Below, one piece after another: positions 42,540 through 50,596 of a stretch of DNA of 58,072 nucleotides. How positions within the stretch are numbered: the stretch's first letter is position 1; the number at the start of each line of letters is the position of its first letter. This DNA is from Bacilli bacterium. GTDB lineage: Bacteria; Bacillota_I; Bacilli_A; RF39; UBA660. The notes under the pieces are model-generated. The model was not told the origin of the DNA. It saw only the letters and a list, made by a program, of their open reading frames with translations, and ran no database searches. The DNA lies in the NCBI GenBank assembly GCA_017544525.1, contig JAFYEA010000002.1, forward strand, positions 1-58,072. Direction: 5' to 3'. Made by a program: the position numbers and the translations under genes.

Positions 42540-44237
42540 TTACCTCCTTTTATTTCTTACATACATCTTAACAAGATATTTAATTTCTCCATTATTAACG
42601 ATATCTTCAAGTGAATTAACACTATAACCTTTATCTTTATATGCATTTATTAAATCTTCTTCTGTCATGTAGTCATTTCTTAAATTTTCCCATCCATCTT
42701 CAGAAGTTCCAAGATATTGTTGTAATTTAATTTTTGTTTTCTTTTCAATTTGTCTTTCTCTTCCATCAGATACCTTTGGATTTTTAGTTGACCAATCAGA
42801 CCAATCTGTTACTATTGATTGACTAGTCTTCTTTGCTGAATAGTAACCTTTTGGTGCTGTTGCTGAATAACCGCTAGTTGTTGTTGTGCTTTCTTTATAC
42901 CACTTATATACAGTTGATTTTGAAGAAGTATCCTTAATTGCGTTCTTAATTGGTGCTTCTTCATAGTATACTTTTTCACCACTAGCTTTGCTAGCACCAG
43001 ATGGATAATATGTTCTAACATCACTTACTAATTTATACCAGTGATAGAAAGTTGCAGTAGCTGATCTACATAAATCTGTATTAGAAGTATTACATTTAGT
43101 ATCTGTCCAATCACTCCAAGGACAAGATGTTGTACTAGATGATACCCATAAAGACGAATCTGATATTTTATCTCCTACTTGGCAAGTATAGAATGTAGTA
43201 TCATATTCATAACTACCACATGAACTAGTAAAGTAGAAGTAAATATAATTACCATCTGATTTCTTCATTTTACATTTATAATATTTTTGTGGTTTTGTTC
43301 TATCTCTTGAACTGTATCTTGTAACATCTTTTGCTGAAGAAGTATCTTTAATTGTATATTCACCTACAGCTTTATCAGAATAAGCTATTTTTCCATTTTT
43401 CATATAATATTCTTTTTCTGAAGTAGATGTATACCATTTATATGCTGTTGTTTTATGACTACTTGAATCATATCCAGTTGCTGGTCTAGTAGCATAATAT
43501 TCAAGAACTCTATTTGGGTTAGTTTCAGTTCCTTCAGAAGTATAATATGTTCTATTTGTTAATTCCCAAATGTATTGTGTATCTCTATATCTATAATAAT
43601 TAGTTGTTTTTAATGTTTTATATGACTCATATTCTATTTCGTCTTTCCACTTTTCTTCCACTGGCCCTAATTGTTGTTCACCTTTTTTAAGAACTTGTGG
43701 TAAGAACATAAATTCTGTATAAGTTGAATCAACTATAACGCTTGCTAAGTTACCCTCAATTAAAGCATCATAGTTAACTTCAGAATTATTATCTGTACAT
43801 CCTAACCATGGTGTAAATTGTCTTGTACCATTTTCTAAAACACATTGTTTTAAATATGTTTTTGTTACATCACATTTAGCAAACATATTTGGATCAACAT
43901 ATTTATTATTAATTAGTACTTCTAGTTCAACAACTGAACATTCACCAGGAGCACTTGGATTAGCATCTAATGTATTATTAAAAAATGATTTTCCACCATT
44001 TAATAGTGCTGTTTCATAAGCATTAGTATCTATTGGTTTTGCTTGTTCACCACCACCATTATTATTACTAGAACCTCCACCACTAGGTTTAGTATTTCCA
44101 CATCCTTTTATTAAAACTATTATTAATATAATAGCGATTATAACCATCGCAATTATAAGAATCTTTTTACCAAGCCCAAAACTATCACTATCATTATTAT
44201 TTTTTTCATAACCATAGTCATCATATTTTTTTGCCAT
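42540..44237 (-). CDS. Membrane-anchored surface protein with internal repeats and WSDW motifs
   Basis: A 565-residue protein. After a 24-residue charged start there is a single helix at about 26-44 and a Gly/Ser/Asn linker. The outer part is rich in Tyr, Ser, Thr and Lys. Recurrent elements include YKWY or YHWYK (three times), IKDTSS (twice) and WSDW (twice; once as CPWSDWTDTKC), suggesting repeated small Cys-containing modules. ATG 44237 is chosen for GGAGGT at normal distance. It starts after the sigE terminator and has its own promoter. Family not recognised. Confidence 0.72.
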   Translation of the reverse strand: MAKKYDDYGYEKNNNDSDSFGLGKKILIIAMVIIAIILIIVLIKGCGNTKPSGGGSSNNNGGGEQAKPIDTNAYETALLNGGKSFFNNTLDANPSAPGECSVVELEVLINNKYVDPNMFAKCDVTKTYLKQCVLENGTRQFTPWLGCTDNNSEVNYDALIEGNLASVIVDSTYTEFMFLPQVLKKGEQQLGPVEEKWKDEIEYESYKTLKTTNYYRYRDTQYIWELTNRTYYTSEGTETNPNRVLEYYATRPATGYDSSSHKTTAYKWYTSTSEKEYYMKNGKIAYSDKAVGEYTIKDTSSAKDVTRYSSRDRTKPQKYYKCKMKKSDGNYIYFYFTSSCGSYEYDTTFYTCQVGDKISDSSLWVSSSTTSCPWSDWTDTKCNTSNTDLCRSATATFYHWYKLVSDVRTYYPSGASKASGEKVYYEEAPIKNAIKDTSSKSTVYKWYKESTTTTSGYSATAPKGYYSAKKTSQSIVTDWSDWSTKNPKVSDGRERQIEKKTKIKLQQYLGTSEDGWENLRNDYMTEEDLINAYKDKGYSVNSLEDIVNNGEIKYLVKMYVRNKRR

Positions 44238-44278
44238 TAAAAAAACCTCCAATTTCTTATAAATCTACTATCATAATA

Positions 44279-44308
44279 ATTTTATCACAAATACATAATT
44301 AAAAACAA
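44279..44308 (-). promoter_or_regulatory. Promoter of the surface-protein genes inserted in the spoIIG region
   Basis: TTGTTT (44308-44303) and TAAAAT (44284-44279, with TG one base before) are 18 bases apart on the minus strand. Confidence 0.5.
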
Positions 44309-44311
44309 GAT

Positions 44312-44349
44312 ATAAATAAAAAAATATGAAACTATTTTCTTCATATTTT
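44312..44349 (-). terminator. Terminator of spoIIGA-sigE
   Basis: AAAATATGAA and TTCATATTTT form a 10-bp stem with a nine-base loop at the end of sigE, followed by TTTATTTATA on the minus strand. Confidence 0.8.
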
Positions 44350-45021
44350 CATTAAAGTTTTTAATCTTTTTATTACCTTTTTTTCAATTCTTGAAATATA
44401 TGATTGAGATATAGATAATTTATCAGCAAGTTCCTTTTGAGTTAGTTCTTTTCTACCAAACAATCCATATCTTTGTTCTATTATATCTTTATCTCTTTCG
44501 TTTAATTTTTTTACTTCACTTTCAAGCAATATCTTATTATCTTTATTCTCAATTGACTTTTGAACTATATCATCTTCAGTACCATAAACATCCTCAATAC
44601 GTAGCTCATTTCCTTCACTATCAAAATTAATTGAATCTTCAAAACTAACTTCTGTCATTCTTCTTTTATTTTTTCTTAAAAACATTAATATTTCATTATC
44701 AATACATCTGGATGCATATGTAGCTAATTTAATATTTTTATCTAGTTTATATGTATTAATTGCTTTTATTAACCCAATTGATCCTATACTAACTAAATCT
44801 TCTAAATCATACAAAGGATTATCATATTTCTTTGATAAAAAAACAACTAATCTTAAATTATGTTCTATTAATTTATTTCTAGCGTTTACATCTCCCGCAT
44901 TACTTTTCCTAACTAAATCTTCCTCTATTTTTTTATCTAATGGAGGTGGTAATATATCAGTACTTCCAACAAAAAACACACCATTATTTTTAAAAAACTT
45001 ATCTAATATTTTTTCTATCAT
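44341..45021 (-). CDS. sigE: Mother-cell sigma factor SigE
   Basis: A 226-residue sigma factor. GVFFVGSTDILPPPL matches the pro-sequence/mature junction of SigE. Region 2 (YDLEDLVSIGSIGLIKAINTY, KLATYASRCIDNEILMFLR) and VSFEDSINFDSEGNELRI are characteristic of SigE/SigK. Region 4 is complete (TQKELADKLSISQSYISRIE). It lies immediately after spoIIGA with a four-base overlap, the classical spoIIG arrangement, which favours SigE over SigK. The pro-sequence is short, about 18 residues before GST versus nearly 30 in B. subtilis. Confidence 0.95.
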   Translation of the reverse strand: MIEKILDKFFKNNGVFFVGSTDILPPPLDKKIEEDLVRKSNAGDVNARNKLIEHNLRLVVFLSKKYDNPLYDLEDLVSIGSIGLIKAINTYKLDKNIKLATYASRCIDNEILMFLRKNKRRMTEVSFEDSINFDSEGNELRIEDVYGTEDDIVQKSIENKDNKILLESEVKKLNERDKDIIEQRYGLFGRKELTQKELADKLSISQSYISRIEKKVIKRLKTLMKI

Positions 45022-45746
45022 TTATCCTCCAATAATTTATAATTTAATAAGCAATTAAAACCTTTAAATTTCTTATTAATAACGCCTACTGATATATCGT
45101 TTCTTTCACCCAATCCATCAATATATACTTTTTTAGGATTAAAACATCTTATTAATGATGAATTATCTATTGTTTTATATGGAACAAAATAATAATTCTC
45201 TTTTAAATCTTTTTTATTAATTATAATTACTTTTCTATTTGTAAAAGGTTCTATTAATTCATTTCCACTATCCATATACCCATTTAAATACAAAGTCTTT
45301 CCATTGTTTAAATATATCGTTACTTTATGTCTTAATGATAAATTGTTCTTTAAATTATATGCAAAATACTTATATATTTTCATAAAAACTGGTATTAATA
45401 ATAAATAATATAAATAATTAATTAATCCATTATTTTTAAAATAATATAATACTCCACCTACTAAAAAATTAAGAATATAATAATAAATAGTGTTTTTGAC
45501 AAAAGATTTATAATCATTATAGCCAAAAGAAACAAGTATCATAATCATACATAATAGTAGTTTAAAAAATAATAACAAATAATTATTCATAGACACAAAT
45601 AAACTTATAATTGATAATTCACCTATTAAACAAGATAATAGTATTCTATATTTTCTGACATTTATCTTTAATATAGAAGAGCATGTATAAATAACAATAT
45701 AATCAATAAAAAAGTTGATAATTATAAAATCATCTAAATATATCAA
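45018..45746 (-). CDS. spoIIGA: Sigma-E processing peptidase SpoIIGA
   Basis: A membrane aspartic protease that cleaves pro-SigE in response to SpoIIR. About five transmembrane segments fill residues 5-125. The C-terminal protease domain has the catalytic motif MDSGN (Asp at about 159) followed by LIEPFTNRKVIII. The likely start is TTG at 45746, since AGGTGAT lies four bases before it and the protein would begin MIYLDDFIIINF, like the B. subtilis MKIYLD start. A GTG nine bases upstream overlaps the ribosome site. Confidence 0.92.
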   Translation of the reverse strand: MIYLDDFIIINFFIDYIVIYTCSSILKINVRKYRILLSCLIGELSIISLFVSMNNYLLLFFKLLLCMIMILVSFGYNDYKSFVKNTIYYYILNFLVGGVLYYFKNNGLINYLYYLLLIPVFMKIYKYFAYNLKNNLSLRHKVTIYLNNGKTLYLNGYMDSGNELIEPFTNRKVIIINKKDLKENYYFVPYKTIDNSSLIRCFNPKKVYIDGLGERNDISVGVINKKFKGFNCLLNYKLLEDK

Positions 45747-45769
45747 ATTAATCACCTATTTTATTGTAT

Positions 45770-45810
45770 AAAAAAAGACATGTAATATTATGTCGAATTA
45801 CATATCTTTT
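45770..45810 (-). terminator. Terminator of the 283-residue unknown gene
   Basis: A 14-bp stem with one mismatch (AAAAGATATGTAAT against ATTACATGTCTTTT) and a 10-base loop, ending in seven T on the minus strand. Confidence 0.8.
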
Positions 45811-46660
45811 ATAATATTAATTTTAATTGTCCACTTTCCTCTTCTTCCATTGTTGGTTTAGGTAGTGGCATGTTGTATTTTAAAGGACTTTTAATTTTAG
45901 AATCCCTTAAGTTATAATTCTTAACAAAGAATCCAAAATCTCTCAATCTTCTTCTACTAATAACATATTTTCCAGCTTTATCTCTTGTTAAACTTTCATC
46001 TTTTTCATATTCACATATAAATTTTGAATATAAGTCAACTGCTTTAATATAAACATCTGTTAAAGATCCATTTTGATTTTCACAATAATCAACTACTCTA
46101 TATAATTCAGATACTTCATCTCCAATAAAATGATGAACACTAAATTCATTAGCTAAATCTCTAAAGAAATTAAAATCTCTTATAGTAGCGTGATAATATA
46201 AGCATCCTCTAATATATGCTTTATCCATATATTTAATATCATCTTTATATAGTACTGGTAAATATCTAATTCCTCTTTCATATTTAATTGGATCTTTTCC
46301 ATTACTGTTTTCAGTTTCTAAATATGCAATATTAATATCAGGTAAAGCATCATTAATCATTTTTGTTTTATCACTAAATACTTTTGCTAATTCGCTTTCA
46401 GTTAATTTTGAAGTCATAGTATCTATTTCACTAATAGTCATTCTATTAGTATATTTCGTGTATAAATGAGCAGTAATATAAAATACACCATCTATTTCTT
46501 CAATTTGTATATTACCCATTAAATATTTGCTAGATTTCCTGTTATTATATTTTCTAACTTCATTTAATATATGATATACTTCTTCTCTACTATTAGCAAT
46601 TGTTGTTCTAATATTACCATTGTATTCAACCAAAAAATATCTTTTTTTCTCTTCTTTCAT
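45809..46660 (-). CDS. 283-residue protein of unknown function
   Basis: A soluble protein with a beta-rich N-terminal half (YFLVEYNGNIRTTIANS, GVFYITAHLYTKY) and a helical C-terminal half with a basic patch (SRRRLRDFGFF). GAGGGG lies upstream; ATG 46660 is the best start, though in-frame GTG/TTG codons lie just before. No known motif recognised. It is monocistronic, between spoIIGA and the divergent rpmB gene. Confidence 0.68.
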   Translation of the reverse strand: MKEEKKRYFLVEYNGNIRTTIANSREEVYHILNEVRKYNNRKSSKYLMGNIQIEEIDGVFYITAHLYTKYTNRMTISEIDTMTSKLTESELAKVFSDKTKMINDALPDINIAYLETENSNGKDPIKYERGIRYLPVLYKDDIKYMDKAYIRGCLYYHATIRDFNFFRDLANEFSVHHFIGDEVSELYRVVDYCENQNGSLTDVYIKAVDLYSKFICEYEKDESLTRDKAGKYVISRRRLRDFGFFVKNYNLRDSKIKSPLKYNMPLPKPTMEEEESGQLKLIL

Positions 46661-46787
46661 GGAATTCACACCCCTCAAAAATCATACATATTATACCAAA
46701 AAAAGGCTAAAAAGTCAATTTTTACTTTACTTAAATCAAAATTTATGTTAAATTAAATGTGGCTTAAAAAGAGGAGGCAAAGTTATA

Positions 46788-46955
46788 ATGGCAAAAAATT
46801 TATCAAAAAGAAATAATATGAGTTCTCAAAATAGACCTTTTTCAGAAAAAGCAACAAAGAAAACTCAAAAAGTTAATTTACAAACAACATTAGTTGATGG
46901 AAAGAAAGTAAGATTATCAACTAAAGAAATTAGAACTAATAAGAAAAATAAATAA
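46788..46955 (+). CDS. rpmB: Ribosomal protein L28 (divergent)
   Basis: A 55-residue basic protein. The C-terminal half KKTQKVNLQTTLVDGKKVRL followed by STKEI aligns well with the L28 core (normally T-W-x-x-N-L-Q-x-V...DGK...VS). The N-terminal half (AKNLSKRNNMSSQNRPFSEK) lacks the usual CxxC-type or ...GKG...GN.R.H pattern. GAGGAGG lies seven bases upstream and a terminator follows. It is on the plus strand as a single gene. The family call is likely but rests on the second half. Confidence 0.8.
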   Translation: MAKNLSKRNNMSSQNRPFSEKATKKTQKVNLQTTLVDGKKVRLSTKEIRTNKKNK

Positions 46956-46977
46956 GTCAGGTAACTGATTTTTTTAT
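46954..46977 (+). terminator. Terminator of rpmB
   Basis: GTCAG and CTGAT (one G-T pair) close a GTAA loop, followed by TTTTTTTATT. Confidence 0.75.
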
Positions 46978-46982
46978 TGCAA

Positions 46983-47007
46983 CAAAAAATAGGATTTATC
47001 CTATTTT
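46983..47007 (-). terminator. Terminator of murB
   Basis: AAAATAGGAT and ATCCTATTTT form a 10-bp stem overlapping the murB stop; TTGTTG then follows on the minus strand, so the U-tract is short. Convergent with the rpmB terminator. Confidence 0.7.
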
Positions 47008-47885
47008 ATTATTTCTTGTTCCATTACTAAATCTATATTGTAATGTTTTTTTACTTCTCTTTTAACCTTTTTTATTAATTTAACGATATCAGTAGAAGTT
47101 GCTTTCCCATCATTAATGATAAAATTAGCATGTTTATAACTAACCATAGCATCTCCTATTCTAGTTCCTTTTAGTCCAATATCATCAATTAACTTACCAG
47201 CTATTAACCCTTCTGGATTTCTAAATACACTTCCATTAGATGGATGAGTTAAATCTTGTGAAGCCATTCTTTTAGCCATTCTTTCTTTTACTTGTTCAAG
47301 TAGTTCATCTCTATTTCCAATTGATACACTTAACTGACAAGAAAGAATAATAAATCTTTTCTTTTTTTCTTTTAATATTGATGTTCTATACCCAAATTTA
47401 AAATCTTCATTAGTCATAGTAATTATCTTTTTACCATCAAATACAGTAGCTGCGATTAATATTTCACTCATACTGCTTCCATAGCACCCAGCATTTCCAT
47501 ATATACTTCCACCTACAGTACCCGGAATACCTACAGCAAAATCTAACCCTTTAAACCCTATATTAGTTACTTCACTTGCTAGTTTATTCAACATATATCC
47601 TGATTCAACATATAATACGTTTTCACTAACGAATTTGCAATTATTAAACTTTTCTAATTTTATTATTACTCCATCATAATATTCAGGTAATACTACATTA
47701 GATCCATTACCAATAACAAAAAACTTTAATTTATTTTTTTTAATTAAAGTTAATAGATCTTGAAGTTCACTAATTGAAGATGGAAAACACATATACTTTG
47801 CTTTAGTTTCTAATCTAAAAGTATTGTATTTTTTCATATTTACATCTTCTAAAGTTTTACAAATTTTATTTAATTTCTTTATCAT
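47001..47885 (-). CDS. murB: UDP-N-acetylenolpyruvoylglucosamine reductase
   Basis: A 294-residue FAD flavoenzyme that completes UDP-MurNAc synthesis for peptidoglycan. FAD-binding GNGSNVVLP, then AVGIPGTVGGSIYGNAGCYG, the substrate Tyr/Arg block FGYRTSIL, and the proton-donor Ser in HPSNGSVFRNP are all visible. The short C-terminal domain fits the type II (MurB of Gram-positives) form. It overlaps the preceding thioredoxin-like gene by four bases. Confidence 0.96.
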   Translation of the reverse strand: MIKKLNKICKTLEDVNMKKYNTFRLETKAKYMCFPSSISELQDLLTLIKKNKLKFFVIGNGSNVVLPEYYDGVIIKLEKFNNCKFVSENVLYVESGYMLNKLASEVTNIGFKGLDFAVGIPGTVGGSIYGNAGCYGSSMSEILIAATVFDGKKIITMTNEDFKFGYRTSILKEKKKRFIILSCQLSVSIGNRDELLEQVKERMAKRMASQDLTHPSNGSVFRNPEGLIAGKLIDDIGLKGTRIGDAMVSYKHANFIINDGKATSTDIVKLIKKVKREVKKHYNIDLVMEQEIIK

Positions 47886-48424
47886 TTGCTTAAATACTCT
47901 TCTATCTTTTCACTACCAGATAAATATAAAGTTATTTTTCCTTTTGTTATTTTTATTAAAGTAACATCATCAATTGATAACTCACTATATTTAGTAGCTT
48001 TAGGATTAGCTTTTTCACCTATAACTTTAGCATTATCTTTTTTGCTCATATCAACTTTATAAACAGCTGTTTTTGTCTCTTTCTCTATTAATTTTTCAAT
48101 ATAGTTATAGTTACTAAAACTATTCTTATAATTATCAAATAATACATAATATACACTATCACTTCTATTAAAAACTGTAGAAGCAGGTATAAATTCATAA
48201 CTAATTTCTGTTGCATCTTTAGTTGGTGCTGTATATCCAATATCAAAAGCACCTAACTTTTGAAAACCAATCCCCATCAAATACATAAGTCCTAAAAATA
48301 TAACTACCCCTATTAAAGTCTTGCCAAATGATTTAATACTATCAGTAGTTGTTACTTCTTCATTAACTTTATTTCTCTCTCTTTTTTTTGTTTTATATTT
48401 TAGTTGCATTCCTTTTTTTGCCAT
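47882..48424 (-). CDS. Membrane-anchored thioredoxin-fold-like protein without CxxC
   Basis: A 180-residue protein: charged cytoplasmic start (about 35 residues), one membrane helix (about 34-55, TLIGVVIFLGLMYLMGIGF), then an outer domain. That domain reads like a thioredoxin fold: SVYYVLFDNYKN, AVYKVDMSKKDN, and VTLIKITKGKITLYLSGSEK. The CxxC active site is absent (YKNS in its place). It might be a redox-inactive scaffold. Overlap with murB and a shared promoter imply a cell-wall link. The fold is inferred by eye. Confidence 0.6.
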   Translation of the reverse strand: MAKKGMQLKYKTKKRERNKVNEEVTTTDSIKSFGKTLIGVVIFLGLMYLMGIGFQKLGAFDIGYTAPTKDATEISYEFIPASTVFNRSDSVYYVLFDNYKNSFSNYNYIEKLIEKETKTAVYKVDMSKKDNAKVIGEKANPKATKYSELSIDDVTLIKITKGKITLYLSGSEKIEEYLSK

Positions 48425-48446
48425 AATATTTCATCTCCGTAAGAAA

Positions 48447-48476
48447 ATTATAGCATAAAATAACTATTTGTATCAA
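48447..48476 (-). promoter_or_regulatory. SigA promoter of the thioredoxin-like gene and murB
   Basis: TTGATA (48476-48471) and an extended -10 TGCTATAAT (core 48452-48447) are 18 bases apart on the minus strand. Confidence 0.75.
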
Positions 48477-48483
48477 TTATTTG

Positions 48484-48512
48484 TTGATTTTTCATTATTT
48501 TTATTATATAAT
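48484..48512 (+). promoter_or_regulatory. SigA promoter of rpsD
   Basis: TTGATT (48484-48489) and TATAAT (48507-48512) are 17 bases apart. It is only 7 bases from the divergent murB promoter's -35 box. Confidence 0.78.
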
Positions 48513-48518
48513 TTACTA

Positions 48519-48671
48519 AGTATTTAAGTGGCAGTGCTATAAGAAGTTATAACGTGTTTCTTATTGTTTAGACAAGTAACCTCTGCCAAGGCGAAAATCA
48601 AAAAGAAACTCCCTATAATAGAAGATAGTGGCCTTTTAATACAAATATTTGTAGAAGGAGGTAAAAATACT
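48519..48671 (+). promoter_or_regulatory. Structured rpsD 5' leader (likely S4 autoregulatory element)
   Basis: The 150-base untranslated leader is closed by TGGCAG (48529-48534) pairing with CTGCCA (48583-48588). Inside, ATAAGAA pairs with TTCTTAT. Further conserved-looking sequence (AGTGGCC) lies before the ribosome site. Bacillota rpsD genes are known to carry an S4-binding leader pseudoknot. The exact fold was not computed. Confidence 0.6.
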
Positions 48672-49271
48672 ATGGCAAGATATATTGGACCTGCATTTAA
48701 AAAATCAAGAAGATATAGTTTTTCTACTCTTGAAACTGGCAAAGAATTAAGAAAGAAACCTACTGCTCCTGGAATTCACGGAACTAGTAGAAAGAAACTT
48801 TCTGAATATGGTGTTCAATTACAAGAAAAACAAAAAGTTAGATTTATGTATGGACTTTCTGAAAAACAATTAAGAAAGACATTTGAAGCTGCTGGTAAAA
48901 TGCAAGGAATTCATGGTTATAATTTATTAGTTTTATTGGAAAGTAGATTAGATAATTTAGTATATCGTATGGGATTTGCTAAAACTAGAAGAGCTGCAAG
49001 ACAACTAGTTAACCATGGACACATTTTAGTTGATGGTAAGAGAGTTGATATTCCATCTTATAGAGTTAAAGTTGGAAGTGTTATCACTCCTAAAGAAGCT
49101 TCACTAGATCATCCAGTTATTACTGAATGCATGAATATGGATATTAATATTCCATCATATGTAACAGTTGATAAAACTAAGAAGATTGGTACTTATGTAA
49201 GATATCCAGAACGTGAAGAATTAAATTCAGAAATTAATGAAGCATTAATCGTTGAATACTACAACAGATAA
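48672..49271 (+). CDS. rpsD: Ribosomal protein S4
   Basis: A 199-residue primary 16S rRNA-binding protein. The start [17 protein letters not shown] and the S4 domain ([38 protein letters not shown]) are unmistakable. ATG 48672 is chosen over the longer frame because GGAGGTAAAAATACT precedes it and the upstream extension lies in the structured leader. S4 in Bacillota represses its own synthesis through that leader. Confidence 0.97.
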   Translation: MARYIGPAFKKSRRYSFSTLETGKELRKKPTAPGIHGTSRKKLSEYGVQLQEKQKVRFMYGLSEKQLRKTFEAAGKMQGIHGYNLLVLLESRLDNLVYRMGFAKTRRAARQLVNHGHILVDGKRVDIPSYRVKVGSVITPKEASLDHPVITECMNMDINIPSYVTVDKTKKIGTYVRYPEREELNSEINEALIVEYYNR

Positions 49272-49278
49272 TGTTAAT

Positions 49279-49306
49279 AAAACCACTTTTAGTGGTTTTT
49301 ATTTTG
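49279..49306 (+). terminator. Terminator of rpsD
   Basis: AAAACCACT and AGTGGTTTT pair around TTT, followed by TTATTTTG. Confidence 0.9.
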
Positions 49307-49356
49307 AAATTAAATATGATATAATAATCAAGAATTATTTATTTAGGAGAAAGAAC

Positions 49357-50592
49357 ATGAAAGATTGGATTAAGTTAGATAATGCTGCTACAATATATCC
49401 AGCAATTGTTGACAGAAAATATGCTACATTATTTAGATTAACTATAACTTTAACAGAAAATATAGATAAAAAGATTTTACAAGAATCTTTAAATAATGTA
49501 CTAAAAAGATTCCCTACTTTTCTTTATACATTAAGACAAGGATTTTTTTGGTGCTATTTAGAAAAAATTAAACATGAAGCTAAAATAGAAGAAGATTCTC
49601 AAAATCCAATGATTAGACATGATTTTGATAAAGATTATTTATTCAGAATAAGAGTATATAAAAATAGAATAGCTATTGAGTACTTTCATGCTCTTACAGA
49701 TGGCACTGGAGGTATTACTTTTCTCCTTACATTAACTCAAGAATACTTACATAAAAAATATAATATCAAGAAGAAATATACTAATTTAATATTAAATATA
49801 AACGATGAACCAAGTGAAGATGAATGTAATGACGCCTTTTTAAAATATGCTAATACTAGTGGAAGCTTAGAACACGAAAAGAAAGCATGGCATTTAAAAG
49901 GAACTACTATTAATCCAAAGTATATTAATATAGTAACAGGTATAATGAATATTGATGAAGTTAAAACAATAGCAAAAAAATATAATGCCACTATTACTGA
50001 GTTTATTGCTTCAGTAATGTTATTAAATTTACAAAAACTTGCTAAAAATACAAAAAATGAAATAAAAGTATCTATACCAATTAATTTAAGAAATATATAT
50101 GAAACTAAAACACTAAGAAACTTCTCTTCTTATATTAACGTAGGCATAAAGAATAAAAACTATAAATTAGAAGAAATAGTTAAAAAAGTTAAAAAACAAA
50201 TAAAAGAATTAACTGAAGAAAAAAGAATTAATGCAAAAATATCAGGTAATGTTAAATTAATGGAAAACTTCTTTATTAGAAGGATACCTATGTTTATTAA
50301 AAAACATGTTATGTCACTTGTAGAGGCAAGAATGGGAGACGGATATATAACTACTAATCTATCTAATTTAGGTTTAATAGATATTCCAAATAATATGAAA
50401 GAATATATCACTGATATGAATTTTATATTAGGTAAATCTAGAGGCAAATCTACATCTACAGGTATGATTGGCTATGATAATAAGTTATATATATCTTTTT
50501 CAAGAACAATAAAAGAATCAGAATATGAAAGATTATTTTTCACAACTCTTTCTTCTATGGGAATTGATATATTAATAGAAAGTAACAGGTGA
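49357..50592 (+). CDS. Condensation/alcohol acetyltransferase-like acyltransferase
   Basis: A 411-residue protein of the CoA-dependent acyltransferase fold. The catalytic HxxxDG motif is HALTDG at 111-116 (EYFHALTDGTGG). Other typical features are an N-terminal FRLTITLTENI strand and the C-terminal bridge with YITTNLSNLG. The nearest described group is alcohol acetyltransferase/condensation-domain proteins; the substrate is unknown. ATG 49357 follows AGGAGA; the longer frame overlaps rpsD. It is followed by a zinc-ribbon membrane protein with only four bases between, so the two probably act together, perhaps at the membrane. Confidence 0.78.
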   Translation: MKDWIKLDNAATIYPAIVDRKYATLFRLTITLTENIDKKILQESLNNVLKRFPTFLYTLRQGFFWCYLEKIKHEAKIEEDSQNPMIRHDFDKDYLFRIRVYKNRIAIEYFHALTDGTGGITFLLTLTQEYLHKKYNIKKKYTNLILNINDEPSEDECNDAFLKYANTSGSLEHEKKAWHLKGTTINPKYINIVTGIMNIDEVKTIAKKYNATITEFIASVMLLNLQKLAKNTKNEIKVSIPINLRNIYETKTLRNFSSYINVGIKNKNYKLEEIVKKVKKQIKELTEEKRINAKISGNVKLMENFFIRRIPMFIKKHVMSLVEARMGDGYITTNLSNLGLIDIPNNMKEYITDMNFILGKSRGKSTSTGMIGYDNKLYISFSRTIKESEYERLFFTTLSSMGIDILIESNR

Positions 50593-50596
50593 TATA

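Noticed and set aside
44341..45021. Assignment of the sigma factor as SigK
   Set aside because: The gene directly follows and overlaps spoIIGA, the SigE-specific arrangement, and the sequence around GSTDILPPPL and the region after 2.4 fits SigE.
48564..48671. N-terminal 36-residue extension of S4
   Set aside because: It lacks a ribosome site, lies in the structured leader, and the normal S4 start at 48672 has a strong one.
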